From the NCBI GenBank assembly GCA_964441505.1, contig CAYTUV010000001.1, positions 62,001-126,000 of the forward strand: DNA of 64,000 nt, written 5' to 3'. This stretch comes from Fen-1258 sp964441505. GTDB lineage: Bacteria; Bacteroidota; Ignavibacteria; Ignavibacteriales; Melioribacteraceae. Both the position numbers and the translations under genes were made by a program. The notes under the pieces were generated by a model that was not told the DNA's origin, ran no database searches, and was given only the letters and a program-made list of their open reading frames with translations. Positions 17,018-26,019 of the stretch are shown one piece after another. Each line of letters opens with the position of its first letter. The first letter of the stretch is position 1.

Positions 17018-17347
17018 ATGAAAATTCAGGACGTACCATTTACGGTAATTGACTGGAGTAAGGTGGATCAGAAAGAATATTCTGGAGAGACAGGGAAGGC
17101 ATTCTGGAAAACTTTGGAAATAGACAACATTCGCGTGAGAATTGTGGAGTATTCGCCAGGTTATCTGGCAGATCACTGGTGCAACCGCGGACATGTGCTT
17201 TATGTTCTGGAAGGTGAGTTGGTTACTGAGTTGAGAGATGGAAGTGTTCACGTACTAAAACCCGGTATGAGTTATCAGGTTTCCGACGATACAGCCCCGC
17301 ACCGGTCAAGAACAGAAATAGGCGCAAAATTATTTGTAGTTGACTAA
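17018..17347 (+). CDS. Small cupin-fold protein (DHCW-motif family)
   Basis: A 109-residue single-domain cupin. The metal-site region is visible as YLADHWCNRGHVLYVLEGE followed by the second cupin motif around PGMSYQV and APHRS. The D-H-W-C residues and overall pattern fit the small DHCW cupin family, whose substrate is unknown. It should be cytoplasmic. It is transcribed toward the DUF6599 gene and their 3' ends overlap by 18 bp. The REP-like palindrome lies just upstream. Confidence 0.78.
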   Translation: MKIQDVPFTVIDWSKVDQKEYSGETGKAFWKTLEIDNIRVRIVEYSPGYLADHWCNRGHVLYVLEGELVTELRDGSVHVLKPGMSYQVSDDTAPHRSRTEIGAKLFVVD

Positions 17348-18175
17348 AGAAAATATATTCTTCAGTTCCATATCCGGTAAGTTAGATTCAATAAATAGAA
17401 TTTCATTTGCTGATAGTAGTTTTATCGTTTTTGAAATATTATTCTGCATTCCGGATTTGTTCCCGTTAATAAATATTTGCAATTCATTTTTTGACTGAAA
17501 TTTTATTTGCGAGATGTATGCATATCCTTTTTCTAATTCTATAGGTAGAAGATAAATCTCATAGTTGGAAAAGTTATCAAACATATCTATCCATGCTGGA
17601 AATCCGTTTTGTAGTCCCAGCGCTCCCCTCATGAATTTCATCTGATTTTTATAAACGTCAACCGCTTTGCTTTTAAATGCTGCGGGCAATTTGAAAGAGG
17701 ATTTTTTCACCCGTGTTAAAATATTTTTGAAAAGATCTGTCGTAAGATTTTGCGCTTCTTGATTCCCCTTATCGTTCGCGATAGATATGTAAATTTTTCC
17801 AATGGCAGCCTGTACTTGAAAGGGTGTAATACATACAAATTTGGTCAGGGTATCATTTAGTGTGCATTTGTAGCGGGAGACGGAAAAAATGCCAAAAGCC
17901 GCTTTAGCATCCTTCATTCTATAAAACTCAACTCGAAATTTTACTCCTCTCCATTCAATCTCCTGAAGGAGTAATTTATCAAATCCATATTCAAGATAGA
18001 TATCGGCCCCTCCGTCAATCAATCCCCAAAGAGCCTCGCCATCATAATAGCTGGTGCGGGTAATCTTTCCGTCCGAAAGCTCGGTACCAACTAATTTGGA
18101 AAAATCCGGATCAACTTGTGCAGAAACAAACACATTTGTCAGTAGAATAAACAAAAGAACAACTTTGAAAAACAT
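17330..18175 (-). CDS. Secreted DUF6599-like protein
   Basis: A 281-residue protein with an N-terminal signal peptide (FKVVLLFILLTNVFVSAQ). Visible family features are LWGLIDGGADIYLEYGFDKL and the following FRVEFYRMKDAKAAFGIFSV, typical of the DUF6599 group. No catalytic motif is recognised. The frame also offers a TTG one codon earlier, but the ATG at 18173-18175 is preferred. It is the last gene of a three-gene minus-strand cluster with a beta-barrel protein and a DUF362 protein, 31 bp after the barrel gene. Confidence 0.65.
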   Translation of the reverse strand: MFFKVVLLFILLTNVFVSAQVDPDFSKLVGTELSDGKITRTSYYDGEALWGLIDGGADIYLEYGFDKLLLQEIEWRGVKFRVEFYRMKDAKAAFGIFSVSRYKCTLNDTLTKFVCITPFQVQAAIGKIYISIANDKGNQEAQNLTTDLFKNILTRVKKSSFKLPAAFKSKAVDVYKNQMKFMRGALGLQNGFPAWIDMFDNFSNYEIYLLPIELEKGYAYISQIKFQSKNELQIFINGNKSGMQNNISKTIKLLSANEILFIESNLPDMELKNIFSLVNYK

Positions 18176-18206
18176 CAACTCTATCCTGTGTAGTTAAAAA
18201 TAACTT

Positions 18207-18824
18207 TTATAATATATAAGAAACACACAACTGAATTTTCTTAATCTCCATTGAATCTTGAAAAGGTGCTTCGGCATCCAGAACATGCATTGAACTTTCA
18301 GAATATTTCTGTGTGAAAGAGATGGTCAAATTAACAGGCAGGTTAAATATTTTTTCTTTTGAGAAAGAAAAAGAAAATAAAAATCCATATTGAGTTGAGC
18401 CTTGCAAAATAGCGCTCCTATTTGTTTGAATGCCTCTCCTGTTTCCTGAAAATCTATCCTGATAAATTCCGGCTCCTAGATTAAAATAAAAATCTTCGAT
18501 AGAAATAATTTTGGGGATAACAACCGCCAATTCAAAAGAATTTAGATAAGAGCGGCTTACAATATTGTCAATTGTAGGATTTGTACCAGTTCCGAAGAAA
18601 CCAGCAACTAATATTCCGTAATAATTTCTTTGATTTTCCGCATATGTATAATCAAACTTCATTCCCAGCTTCCATATTTTCTGATACAAAGAAATTCCAT
18701 AACCAACCGGATTTTGAAATTCGTAATTGTTAGACCAATACTTTACAGCGTGAATCCCAACTTCTTGAGAATAAACAGCAACAGAAGTAAGAAACAAGAA
18801 TATACTTATCCTGATAAGCTTCAT
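18207..18824 (-). CDS. Predicted outer-membrane beta-barrel protein
   Basis: A 205-residue protein with a signal peptide (MKLIRISIFLFLTSVAVYSQ) and repeated amphipathic strands such as YGISLYQKIWKLGMKFDYTY and GFLFSFSFSK. The last strand IQLCVSYIL is compatible with a barrel-closing strand. A good AAGGAAAC ribosome site precedes the ATG. I do not recognise a specific family. It lies between the DUF362 and DUF6599 genes and starts 12 bp after the DUF362 stop, so the three are probably one operon. Confidence 0.6.
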   Translation of the reverse strand: MKLIRISIFLFLTSVAVYSQEVGIHAVKYWSNNYEFQNPVGYGISLYQKIWKLGMKFDYTYAENQRNYYGILVAGFFGTGTNPTIDNIVSRSYLNSFELAVVIPKIISIEDFYFNLGAGIYQDRFSGNRRGIQTNRSAILQGSTQYGFLFSFSFSKEKIFNLPVNLTISFTQKYSESSMHVLDAEAPFQDSMEIKKIQLCVSYIL

Positions 18825-18836
18825 GTTTCCTTCACT

Positions 18837-20000
18837 CTATTTTAGCTCAATTATTTCTAATTGGATTTTTCCTATATCAGCTATGCCCAGCTTCAAATTC
18901 TGAGCGAGTTCGAGGAAAATTTTTCCTTTTGGCGAATCCTCCTTTTGTAATTTTTCTTCAATTTTTTTATTCAAGATAATATCATAGCCAACCCGGTCAA
19001 CGGCAACCGGATCTGTTCCTACCAGAACGGTTTTGAAATCGAAGAAGAACTGCGGATTAGCACCGGGACCGCCGTTGAAGCAGCCTTTGATTCCGTCAAC
19101 AATATTTAACACAACTTTATCCCGGAGAGGTGGAAATGCGCAAACCTCGGCACAAGTTTCTGCCCACAGCTGCTTATGTAGTCTACCGGTATTTGTCACA
19201 GCACCATAAGCAAGATTTTTGAGACTTAGTGTGATCGAAGATCCGGCATTTTTAAGTATAGGTATATTGATAATCTTATCAACCATTTCAGTCACAATTT
19301 TTGTGAAGTAAGAATATTTACCTTCGTTGACCATGTAAGGAATTGTTTCGGCATCGTATTTTTCTTCGCAGTCAGCCCAATAATACCACTGCTTATCAAT
19401 CATCTGCTCACTGTAGAGTTTTCCGTTAGCATCATACATTGTACCATTTTCACCCTTGCGTTCTGTGCCAATTATTTTTATTCCCGGAAATGCCTGGCTT
19501 GTAAATCCTGCTTCAGCAAGTTGTTCTTCTCTTCTATCCCAGATCAAAATATTTTTCAGGGGAATTCCTGCCTCTTCTAACTGCTTGACAATCGCTTGTG
19601 TTACCTCTACACTTGTTGATAGTGTTGGTCCCGCAACAGGATTAACTTTCAATCCGATTTTGTCATTTTCATTAAAAAACATTTTCCAGGCAGCTTTAAG
19701 TGATGAAGCACCGGTAAGTGAAAGCATTCCTTGTGCAACCATATCGTAAGCAGCGCTGTAAACAATTTTGTTCTCCGCAACACTGTTTGCGTGATTTACC
19801 TGAGTCACTTTTGCGGGAAACTTACCAGGCATAGAGTTTTCATTACGGGGATATTCTAACGCATCGTTAATATTTGTTGCCGGTTTTGGTGCTGGTGTAG
19901 TTTGAGCAAGTGTGCTGTTAATAAACAGCAATGATAAAGTAAGTGAAAACACTGTCAAATATTTTATTTCTTTTAAACAGATGATTCCTTTCGATTTCAT
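18837..20000 (-). CDS. DUF362 domain protein, exported
   Basis: A 387-residue protein with a hydrophobic export signal (about 13-33) and a Pro-rich linker, then a DUF362 domain. Visible family signatures are KIGLKVNPVAG, EEAGIPLKNILIWDRR, the central IINIPILKNAGSS and DPVAVDRVGYDII near the end. No 4Fe-4S motif is present, unlike many cytoplasmic DUF362 proteins. GAGG is well spaced before the ATG. Function is unknown. The signal places it in the periplasm, and the following barrel gene suggests an envelope role. Confidence 0.8.
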   Translation of the reverse strand: MKSKGIICLKEIKYLTVFSLTLSLLFINSTLAQTTPAPKPATNINDALEYPRNENSMPGKFPAKVTQVNHANSVAENKIVYSAAYDMVAQGMLSLTGASSLKAAWKMFFNENDKIGLKVNPVAGPTLSTSVEVTQAIVKQLEEAGIPLKNILIWDRREEQLAEAGFTSQAFPGIKIIGTERKGENGTMYDANGKLYSEQMIDKQWYYWADCEEKYDAETIPYMVNEGKYSYFTKIVTEMVDKIINIPILKNAGSSITLSLKNLAYGAVTNTGRLHKQLWAETCAEVCAFPPLRDKVVLNIVDGIKGCFNGGPGANPQFFFDFKTVLVGTDPVAVDRVGYDIILNKKIEEKLQKEDSPKGKIFLELAQNLKLGIADIGKIQLEIIELK

Positions 20001-20245
20001 TTTAGTAACCTCTTTATTAGAGTAATTCTTTGTGCTGTAAACTTAGCGATAAGGGAAGATAATTGCAGGGCTATTAATTTCTACTGAAACTCTTCTTTAA
20101 TGTTGAAATCGGTATCACGTATTACGGTTATTGAAGAACACTTTTTCTATTGCCCGCAAGTAAATTTCTCTCTATGTTGTTTTTGAAACTTCTTCATATT
20201 TAAGGAAATAATTCTTGATAACCATTATTATAAATGGGAGGAAAA

Positions 20246-20716
20246 ATGATCGGAGAAGAAGAAAAACCAATATGTCCTCTGTGTGAAAGTGAAATTAAAA
20301 GAGATGATGATTTCTGTCCTAATTGCGGAACACTCTTTGCGGAGTTTGTAAAATGTACTGAACATTCAGACAAAGATGCGGAAGGAGTTTGTGTAATATG
20401 CGGTTCACCTTACTGCGAGGAATGTGGGCTTTTCGTTGATGATAGGACTTTTCTTTGCACCGAACATTCAGAATATGAAACGATAGAGGGCATGGCGTGT
20501 ATTTTGAGTGCCGATGATTCTATGAAGATCGAATTAATAAAATCAAATTTAGAAGCGGAGGGATTACACCCGTTTATCTTTCCAAGAAAAGCTAGTTCGA
20601 TTCATTCAGACATTGTGTATACAGGCAAGAGCAACAATGATTGGCCTTTGATGGTTCCATTTCAGGAAGTAATCCGCGCAGAAGCGATTTTGCATGACTT
20701 AGAATTACTGGAATAA
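20246..20716 (+). CDS. Zinc-ribbon protein with B-box-like and DUF2007-like parts
   Basis: A 156-residue protein. The N-terminal zinc ribbon has CPLCESE..CPNCG. It is followed by a second Cys/His cluster (CTEHSDKDAEGVCVICGSPYCEECG, split here as CTEH, CVICG, CEECG and CTEHSEY) resembling a B-box zinc finger. The C-terminal 70 residues (SADDSMKIELIKSNLEAEGL ending EAILHDLELLE) resemble DUF2007 putative signal-transducing domains. I chose the ATG at 20246 because GGGAGG lies 4 bases upstream, while the ATG at 20234 overlaps that site. It is 31 bp upstream of the isomerase-like gene. Confidence 0.68.
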   Translation: MIGEEEKPICPLCESEIKRDDDFCPNCGTLFAEFVKCTEHSDKDAEGVCVICGSPYCEECGLFVDDRTFLCTEHSEYETIEGMACILSADDSMKIELIKSNLEAEGLHPFIFPRKASSIHSDIVYTGKSNNDWPLMVPFQEVIRAEAILHDLELLE

Positions 20717-20747
20717 TTTTTTTCAATATGATTTTTGGGAGAAACAG

Positions 20748-22001
20748 ATGAAAGAGAACACAAAATTTGGATTCATTCCAGTTTCAAGTTCTATCACTCA
20801 GACACCAATTGAAGAAATGATTGGTGCTCTGTTGCCAACACTTCACTCGCTTGGCGGCGAACAGTTCTCGCATGAAATGGTAAATCTTTCAATTCCGTTT
20901 TTTTATTTCGTTGTTACCGGCGGAACGGAAGAAAAAATATTACAACTGCAGAGCGAGAGAAAAAAAACTATTGAAAACGAAACTGTAATTTTTCTGGCTC
21001 ATCCGAATAATAATTCACTTCCCGCATCACTTGAAATATTGGCCAGGCTGCAGCAGGACGGTGAAAGAGGAAAGATCGTTTATCTTGATGATAACACAAA
21101 TAAAAACTGGCCTAATGAATTAGAAAAAGTCGTAAGACACCTAACAGTTTTTCATCAGTTGAAAAAAACAAAAGTGGGTCTCATTGGCCAGCCATCGGAA
21201 TGGCTTGTTGCAAGCAGTCCGGATTCTGCCACAATTAAAAATGTTTGGGGGCCGGTTGTAATTAATATTGAACTTGAAGAGCTCAAATCGTTAATAGCGG
21301 AAATAAAGGATGAACAGATAAACGACGATTACCATTACTTTACAGACAGGGCAACAGAAGTAAAAGAACCGTCAAAAAAAGAACTCAAAGGTGTTGTCAA
21401 AATTCACGCCGCCTTGAAACAGTTAATTCAAAAACATGGACTTACTTCGGTTTCCGTGCGCTGCTTTGATTTAGTGACGGATCTAAAGACAACGGGATGT
21501 TATGCCTTATCAAGACTTAATGATGACGGTATCATCGCAGGCTGTGAAGGGGATCTCGTTTCAACACTAGGAATGATGTGGGCAAATTATTTAACAGATC
21601 AGATTGTCTGGATGGCTAACCCTGCTCAGCTAGACGAAGCGAATAATTCAATCTGGCTGGCTCACTGCACCGTTCCTACCAGTATGGTTGAAAGCTATAA
21701 ACTCAGGTCGCATTTTGAATCGGGGCTGGGAGTTGGAATCCAGGGGGAATTATCAAAAGGAAAGGTTACTATTCTAAGACTTGGCGGAAAAAATCTCGAT
21801 AAGATTTGGGTTTCAAATGGAGAAATTATTGAATCCGGTTCTTCGGAGAATCTTTGCAGAACTCAAGTGAAGGTTAAACTCCACGGTTCATCAAAAGCCT
21901 CAGATTTGTTAACGGCACCTCTTGGAAATCATATTCTGTTAATGCGCGGCAGTTATACAAAAGAGTTAATGGAATGGTGGGAGATGTTTATAGGAATGTG
22001 A
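20748..22001 (+). CDS. L-fucose/L-arabinose isomerase family protein
   Basis: A 417-residue cytoplasmic protein resembling the FucI-related sugar isomerases. The central segment SVRCFDLVTDLKTTGCYALSR, followed by IIAGCEGDLVSTLGMMW, carries the metal-site and substrate-region pattern of the family. The HCTVP segment near residue 306 and the final domain also fit. Length is shorter than classical FucI (about 590), matching the short related group. It might act on an unidentified sugar or sugar acid. A GGGAGAAAC ribosome site precedes the ATG. It probably forms an operon with the zinc-ribbon gene. Confidence 0.7.
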   Translation: MKENTKFGFIPVSSSITQTPIEEMIGALLPTLHSLGGEQFSHEMVNLSIPFFYFVVTGGTEEKILQLQSERKKTIENETVIFLAHPNNNSLPASLEILARLQQDGERGKIVYLDDNTNKNWPNELEKVVRHLTVFHQLKKTKVGLIGQPSEWLVASSPDSATIKNVWGPVVINIELEELKSLIAEIKDEQINDDYHYFTDRATEVKEPSKKELKGVVKIHAALKQLIQKHGLTSVSVRCFDLVTDLKTTGCYALSRLNDDGIIAGCEGDLVSTLGMMWANYLTDQIVWMANPAQLDEANNSIWLAHCTVPTSMVESYKLRSHFESGLGVGIQGELSKGKVTILRLGGKNLDKIWVSNGEIIESGSSENLCRTQVKVKLHGSSKASDLLTAPLGNHILLMRGSYTKELMEWWEMFIGM

Positions 22002-22454
22002 AAATAATATTAATTGCGGATTTGCCAAAACACGGTTTCTAGTAGGTTTATATTTTTCGTTTTAATTTTTCCAAAAATTACCCGACACTTCATTTACAAA
22101 AGAGAAAAATCAACTCTAACACAATTTCTTTTCTTCTTTCTTAATAGCTTAGTCACGGCATTTTCAAATCGACCCCAAAAACTTGAAGATATTCATGAAA
22201 AAACACCAGCGAACTTAAATTTGAAATCTGGATATACTACGAAATTCATTTTTATACAGCGAAAAAAATTCATTAGTAGTTGTACTAACTTCTTGGTTTT
22301 AGAATCATAAACGAATCATTTTTAGGGCATGTTTATTGCGCTACTATTAAGTCATACAAATTCGGAACAACATGTTTCAGAATTACGCTAATCTTCACCA
22401 ACTTACCCTCGATGTAAAAAACGGCATCACTTTAAATAAAAAAAGGGGATATTT
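22002..22454. other. 453-bp intergenic region, no supported gene
   Basis: The region is AT-rich. A 98-codon open frame (22014-22310) starts at TTG, has no ribosome site and encodes a low-complexity, Phe/Lys-rich sequence, so I do not call it. The last bases, AAAGGGGATATTT, supply the ribosome site of the next gene, and its promoter presumably lies here. I recognise no riboswitch or repeat. Confidence 0.5.
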
Positions 22455-24578
22455 ATGCTTTCTAGAATAACCAAATGTTTGTTACCAATTTTGTTTTGTG
22501 CGGCAAATCTATTTGCTCAATTCAATTTGACCGTGACAGATCCTCAGATGACTTGGTATTCATCGAAGGGAACAATCGAGGAAGCTGTTTTTTCTGTCGG
22601 GCAAAAGGGATTGTACAGCCAGGTTAGTGCATATCTGACTTTTTCCGCCCGGGGCGGAAATTTTCAATCGGGCAGCCAGCTCGAAGTTGTTATGAATTTT
22701 GAATTACCGGAAGGAAGTTTTGTAACCGATCTGTGGCTTTGGATCGGGGATAAGATTAGTAAGGGAATAGTCCTCGATGTATGGAGTGCTTCATCAATCT
22801 ATGAGGGAATTGTTAACAGAAGAAAAGACCCGGCGATACTTAAAAAAACAGGAAACAAGAGTTACCAACTTAGAGTTTATCCAATGGATCGACTAGGAAC
22901 AAGAAAGGTCCGAATAGCATATCTTGTTCCCAATACATGGGGTGATACTTTCGTATCGACTCCGGTACCAATTGATCTTCTGAAAGTATCGTTGAATAAG
23001 ACAAGTATTGCGAGTGTTATTACATGGACAAACCTGGAGTGGACAAATCCAACTATTCCTGCTGCAAGTGAAGCTTTTCAATCGCGCTCAGATACTTTCT
23101 TTGGTGACCATATTAAAATGGATATCAACAACCCTAACACAAGCATTCCTTATAGTTTGAATTTCAAGAACCCGATGATTAACGGAGTTTATTTCAAGTA
23201 TTATAAAAACAAGACGGATGGATTTTATCAATTATCACTTTTGCCCGCCGCTTCGCAAACGGTTTTGAATAAGAAAGTTCTGTTTCTAATCGATCACGAT
23301 TCAAGAAAAAGTACTACTTCCCGTGCACAAATTATTGACGCTATTAAACAGACTTTGTTAAACTCTTCTAAACAGGGTGATTATTTTAATCTGTTCTACT
23401 CCGGACTGAACATCGGTAAACTGGGCTCGGATTGGATTAAAGCCGACGCTGCGGCTATTAATAATGCCTTCCAGCAGATTAATGAGAATTCAATTTCCAC
23501 TTACAGCAATCTTCCCACCTTGCTGAGGGAAGGTTATGATTATGTTATCAAGAAAGGCGGCGGCACGGTCTGCCTGATTTCTAATTCTGATCAGCTTGGA
23601 AGCAACCTGAACGCCAATCAAGTCATAAACGATATCCGCAACATGCTGACGCTTAATGTTCCGACTAACATTCTGGATTACAACGACAAAGATTATTACT
23701 ACTTTTATTTTAACAACAGATCATATCTAGGTAACGAATATCTTTATGATAATCTTGCAAAATTAACCGGCGGATCTTTCCAGCGAATAAGCGGGGCATT
23801 CTCTAATTCGTTAACCGATTTATATCAAAAGATCGACGGCACAATTTCCGCATTTGATCTTTATACAACTTTGAACAACGGATTCTGCTTTGCCCGACAG
23901 ACGCTTGCCAACAGCGGTTCAACGATTGTAATCAATAAACCGGTTTTACAGATAGGTAAGTTCATAGGCGATTTCCCTTTCATTGTAAAAACGTCCGGGA
24001 TTTATAATTCATCGCCGTTCACTCAATCAATGATCATAGAGGATGCAAATAATAAGCTCGGAGAAGATGCAATAGAAAAAATGTGGGTTAATTCCAATAT
24101 CATTTCACTTGAATCCGGATCAATAAATAATTCAGTTATCACCGAAATTCTGAATCTTAGCAAGAAGCATAGTATACTAACTAAGTACACCGCTTTCCTT
24201 GCTCTCGAAGATACAACTTCAATCTGCACAACTTGTTATTATGATGATGGCAAACCGATTGGTACGACCGGTATTAAGGAAGATCAGGAAGTGCCGTCGG
24301 ATTTTTCGGTTTCAGCTTATCCGAATCCGTTCAATCCGCAGGTTACAATAACAGTTAAGCTTCCAATGAATATGATTAATCAAAATTTCACATTCAGGAT
24401 ATATAACATGCTTGGGCAGGTTGTTAAGACCTTTTATGTAACTAATATGACCAATGTAATCAAGTTTATATGGGATGGCAGGAATGATGACGGAGAGTTG
24501 ATCTCTAGTGGAATATATATTTTCACTGCTTCCTCGCCTCATTTTACAAAATCGCTGAAGCTGGTGTATATGAAATAA
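22455..24578 (+). CDS. Secreted VIT/VWA-domain protein with T9SS sorting tail
   Basis: A 707-residue protein. It has a signal peptide (1-21), a VIT-like domain (about 25-175) with the pattern EVVMNFELPEGSFVTDLWLW, and a VWA-like domain (about 270-440) starting KKVLFLIDHDS. The MIDAS motif is degenerate (DHDSRKS rather than DxSxS). The C-terminal about 90 residues form a type IX secretion sorting domain with AYPNPFNPQVTI and a final GIYIFTA...KLVYMK. The architecture resembles inter-alpha-trypsin-inhibitor heavy-chain-like proteins. It should be exported by the T9SS and attached to the cell surface or released. Ligand unknown. Confidence 0.82.
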   Translation: MLSRITKCLLPILFCAANLFAQFNLTVTDPQMTWYSSKGTIEEAVFSVGQKGLYSQVSAYLTFSARGGNFQSGSQLEVVMNFELPEGSFVTDLWLWIGDKISKGIVLDVWSASSIYEGIVNRRKDPAILKKTGNKSYQLRVYPMDRLGTRKVRIAYLVPNTWGDTFVSTPVPIDLLKVSLNKTSIASVITWTNLEWTNPTIPAASEAFQSRSDTFFGDHIKMDINNPNTSIPYSLNFKNPMINGVYFKYYKNKTDGFYQLSLLPAASQTVLNKKVLFLIDHDSRKSTTSRAQIIDAIKQTLLNSSKQGDYFNLFYSGLNIGKLGSDWIKADAAAINNAFQQINENSISTYSNLPTLLREGYDYVIKKGGGTVCLISNSDQLGSNLNANQVINDIRNMLTLNVPTNILDYNDKDYYYFYFNNRSYLGNEYLYDNLAKLTGGSFQRISGAFSNSLTDLYQKIDGTISAFDLYTTLNNGFCFARQTLANSGSTIVINKPVLQIGKFIGDFPFIVKTSGIYNSSPFTQSMIIEDANNKLGEDAIEKMWVNSNIISLESGSINNSVITEILNLSKKHSILTKYTAFLALEDTTSICTTCYYDDGKPIGTTGIKEDQEVPSDFSVSAYPNPFNPQVTITVKLPMNMINQNFTFRIYNMLGQVVKTFYVTNMTNVIKFIWDGRNDDGELISSGIYIFTASSPHFTKSLKLVYMK

Positions 24579-24610
24579 GCATTAACCGGGGATGGGGGGA
24601 ACTATTGAAT

Positions 24611-24640
24611 GCGCTCACAATTGTGGGCGTATCCTTTTTT
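24611..24640 (+). terminator. Rho-independent terminator after the VIT/VWA gene
   Basis: GCGCTCACA and TGTGGGCGT pair (with G-U pairs) around a 2-nt turn and are followed by ATCC and six T. It is located 32 bp after the stop codon. Confidence 0.72.
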
Positions 24641-24718
24641 AAAATTGTGTTCTGGAAACTCGCACCTAAACTTTTTATCAATTTTCTTCGATAATCTTAG
24701 TAACAACGGAAACGATTT

Positions 24719-25120
24719 ATGAGAAGACTATTTGTTTTAATGTTTGCGATCAGCATTGTAATTGCTTTTAGCGCTTGTTCAACTGTACTAAATACTACCA
24801 GTCAGGAAATAGAATTAAAAACAACTCCCCCCAGCGCCAAAATAACCATTGACGGAAAAAAATTCGGTATGTCCCCCCAAATTGTAAATCTCGATCGAAG
24901 CAGCAACCATGTTGTTAAATTTGAGCTGGACGGATTTGAAACATACGAAACACAGTTAACAAGAAAGATTTCTTTTTGGTTTTGGGGAAACGCCTTAAAC
25001 GGATTTATCCCCGGTATGATTGTGGATATGTTCACCGGCTCAATGTATAATCTGCTGCCTGAAAAGATTGCTGTGGATTTAACTCCTGCAAAAGTGGAAG
25101 CACCCATTAAAAAGAAATAG
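24719..25120 (+). CDS. PEGA-domain lipoprotein
   Basis: A 133-residue lipoprotein. The signal ends in a lipobox-like FSAC with the acylated Cys at about residue 20. The segment IELKTTPPSAKITIDGKKFG, then SPQIVNLDR and VKFELDGFETYE, is a PEGA-like beta domain, which usually mediates surface interactions. The last third (FWFWGNALNGFIPGMIVDMFTGS) is hydrophobic and may be membrane-associated. Its stop is 5 bp from the convergent PfkB gene stop. Function unknown. Confidence 0.72.
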   Translation: MRRLFVLMFAISIVIAFSACSTVLNTTSQEIELKTTPPSAKITIDGKKFGMSPQIVNLDRSSNHVVKFELDGFETYETQLTRKISFWFWGNALNGFIPGMIVDMFTGSMYNLLPEKIAVDLTPAKVEAPIKKK

Positions 25121-25125
25121 AAATT

Positions 25126-26019
25126 TTATCCTCTTAGAAACAGTTCTTGATACTGGAAATAAAAAGAATCATCTTGCGGAAGAGCTCCATTGAGAGTACA
25201 AATCTCACCCGCAAATCTGCCGGCAAGTGAATTAATCTTATTTATTTCCCATCCGTATAAATAACCAAGACATAGAATAGCAGAGTAAGCATCACCAGCG
25301 CCGAGTGTGTCAACAACATGATGCAAGGATGATGCGGATTTATGAACCAGAGAACCCGTATATAATTCGGCTCCTTTCTCGCCAAGTGTCAACCCAATTA
25401 ACTCAATGTTGAATTTATCCATGAGTTGTTCGATTGCTTTTGCGTTTTCTCCAGCCAGTTCAAAATAGAACTTCAGTTTTTCAAGCTCCGCTTCGTTCAT
25501 TTTGATAACATTGCACACCTGTAAAGTTCTTTCAACAAATTCTTTGGTGTAGAAGTCATGGCGAAGATTAAGATCGCAAAAATATTTTTTATCACAGTTA
25601 TTCAGCAGAGACAAGACTGTATCGCGGGAAGCTGCGTGGCGGGTTGTGAATGTACCAAAGTAAAGCAAATCCGTTTCTTTTTCAAACACTTCATTGATCT
25701 GTTCGTTTACAGAAAGATGGTCGAAAGAACATTCGGAGGAAATTTTAAATTTTGGTTTCTTTTCTTCGTCGAGAGTTACCTGAACGGTTCCGGTTGGATA
25801 TTTTCTATCTATTAATATATTGCTTGTGTCGAATCCGATGGCGTTAAGATGATTGATGATTTCGTACCCGTTTCCATCGTTGCCGACACTTGAAATGAAA
25901 CTAGCTTTTCCTAAAATTTTCCAGATGTGATAAATAAAATTGAACGGTGCACCGCCTAGTCTCTTTTGCTCGGGGTAAACGTCCCAGAGTATTTCACCGA
26001 TAGCGGTAACACGTTTCAC
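25126..26019 (-). CDS. PfkB-family carbohydrate kinase (fructokinase-like)
   Basis: A 297-residue sugar kinase. The N-terminal motif EILWDVYPEQKRLGGAPFNF and the C-terminal catalytic DTLGAGDAYSA (anion hole and base Asp) are clear. The form GGAPFNF is typical of bacterial fructokinases, so phosphorylation of fructose or a related hexose is the best guess. The start is GTG and overlaps the upstream stop by four bases (GTGA), implying translational coupling with the YncE/phosphoesterase gene. The pairing with that gene has no obvious metabolic explanation. Confidence 0.85.
   Translation of the reverse strand: MKRVTAIGEILWDVYPEQKRLGGAPFNFIYHIWKILGKASFISSVGNDGNGYEIINHLNAIGFDTSNILIDRKYPTGTVQVTLDEEKKPKFKISSECSFDHLSVNEQINEVFEKETDLLYFGTFTTRHAASRDTVLSLLNNCDKKYFCDLNLRHDFYTKEFVERTLQVCNVIKMNEAELEKLKFYFELAGENAKAIEQLMDKFNIELIGLTLGEKGAELYTGSLVHKSASSLHHVVDTLGAGDAYSAILCLGYLYGWEINKINSLAGRFAGEICTLNGALPQDDSFYFQYQELFLRG

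Noticed and set aside
22014..22310. 98-codon open frame in the gap before the VIT/VWA gene
   Set aside because: TTG start, no ribosome site, Phe/Lys-rich low-complexity translation and no recognisable domain.
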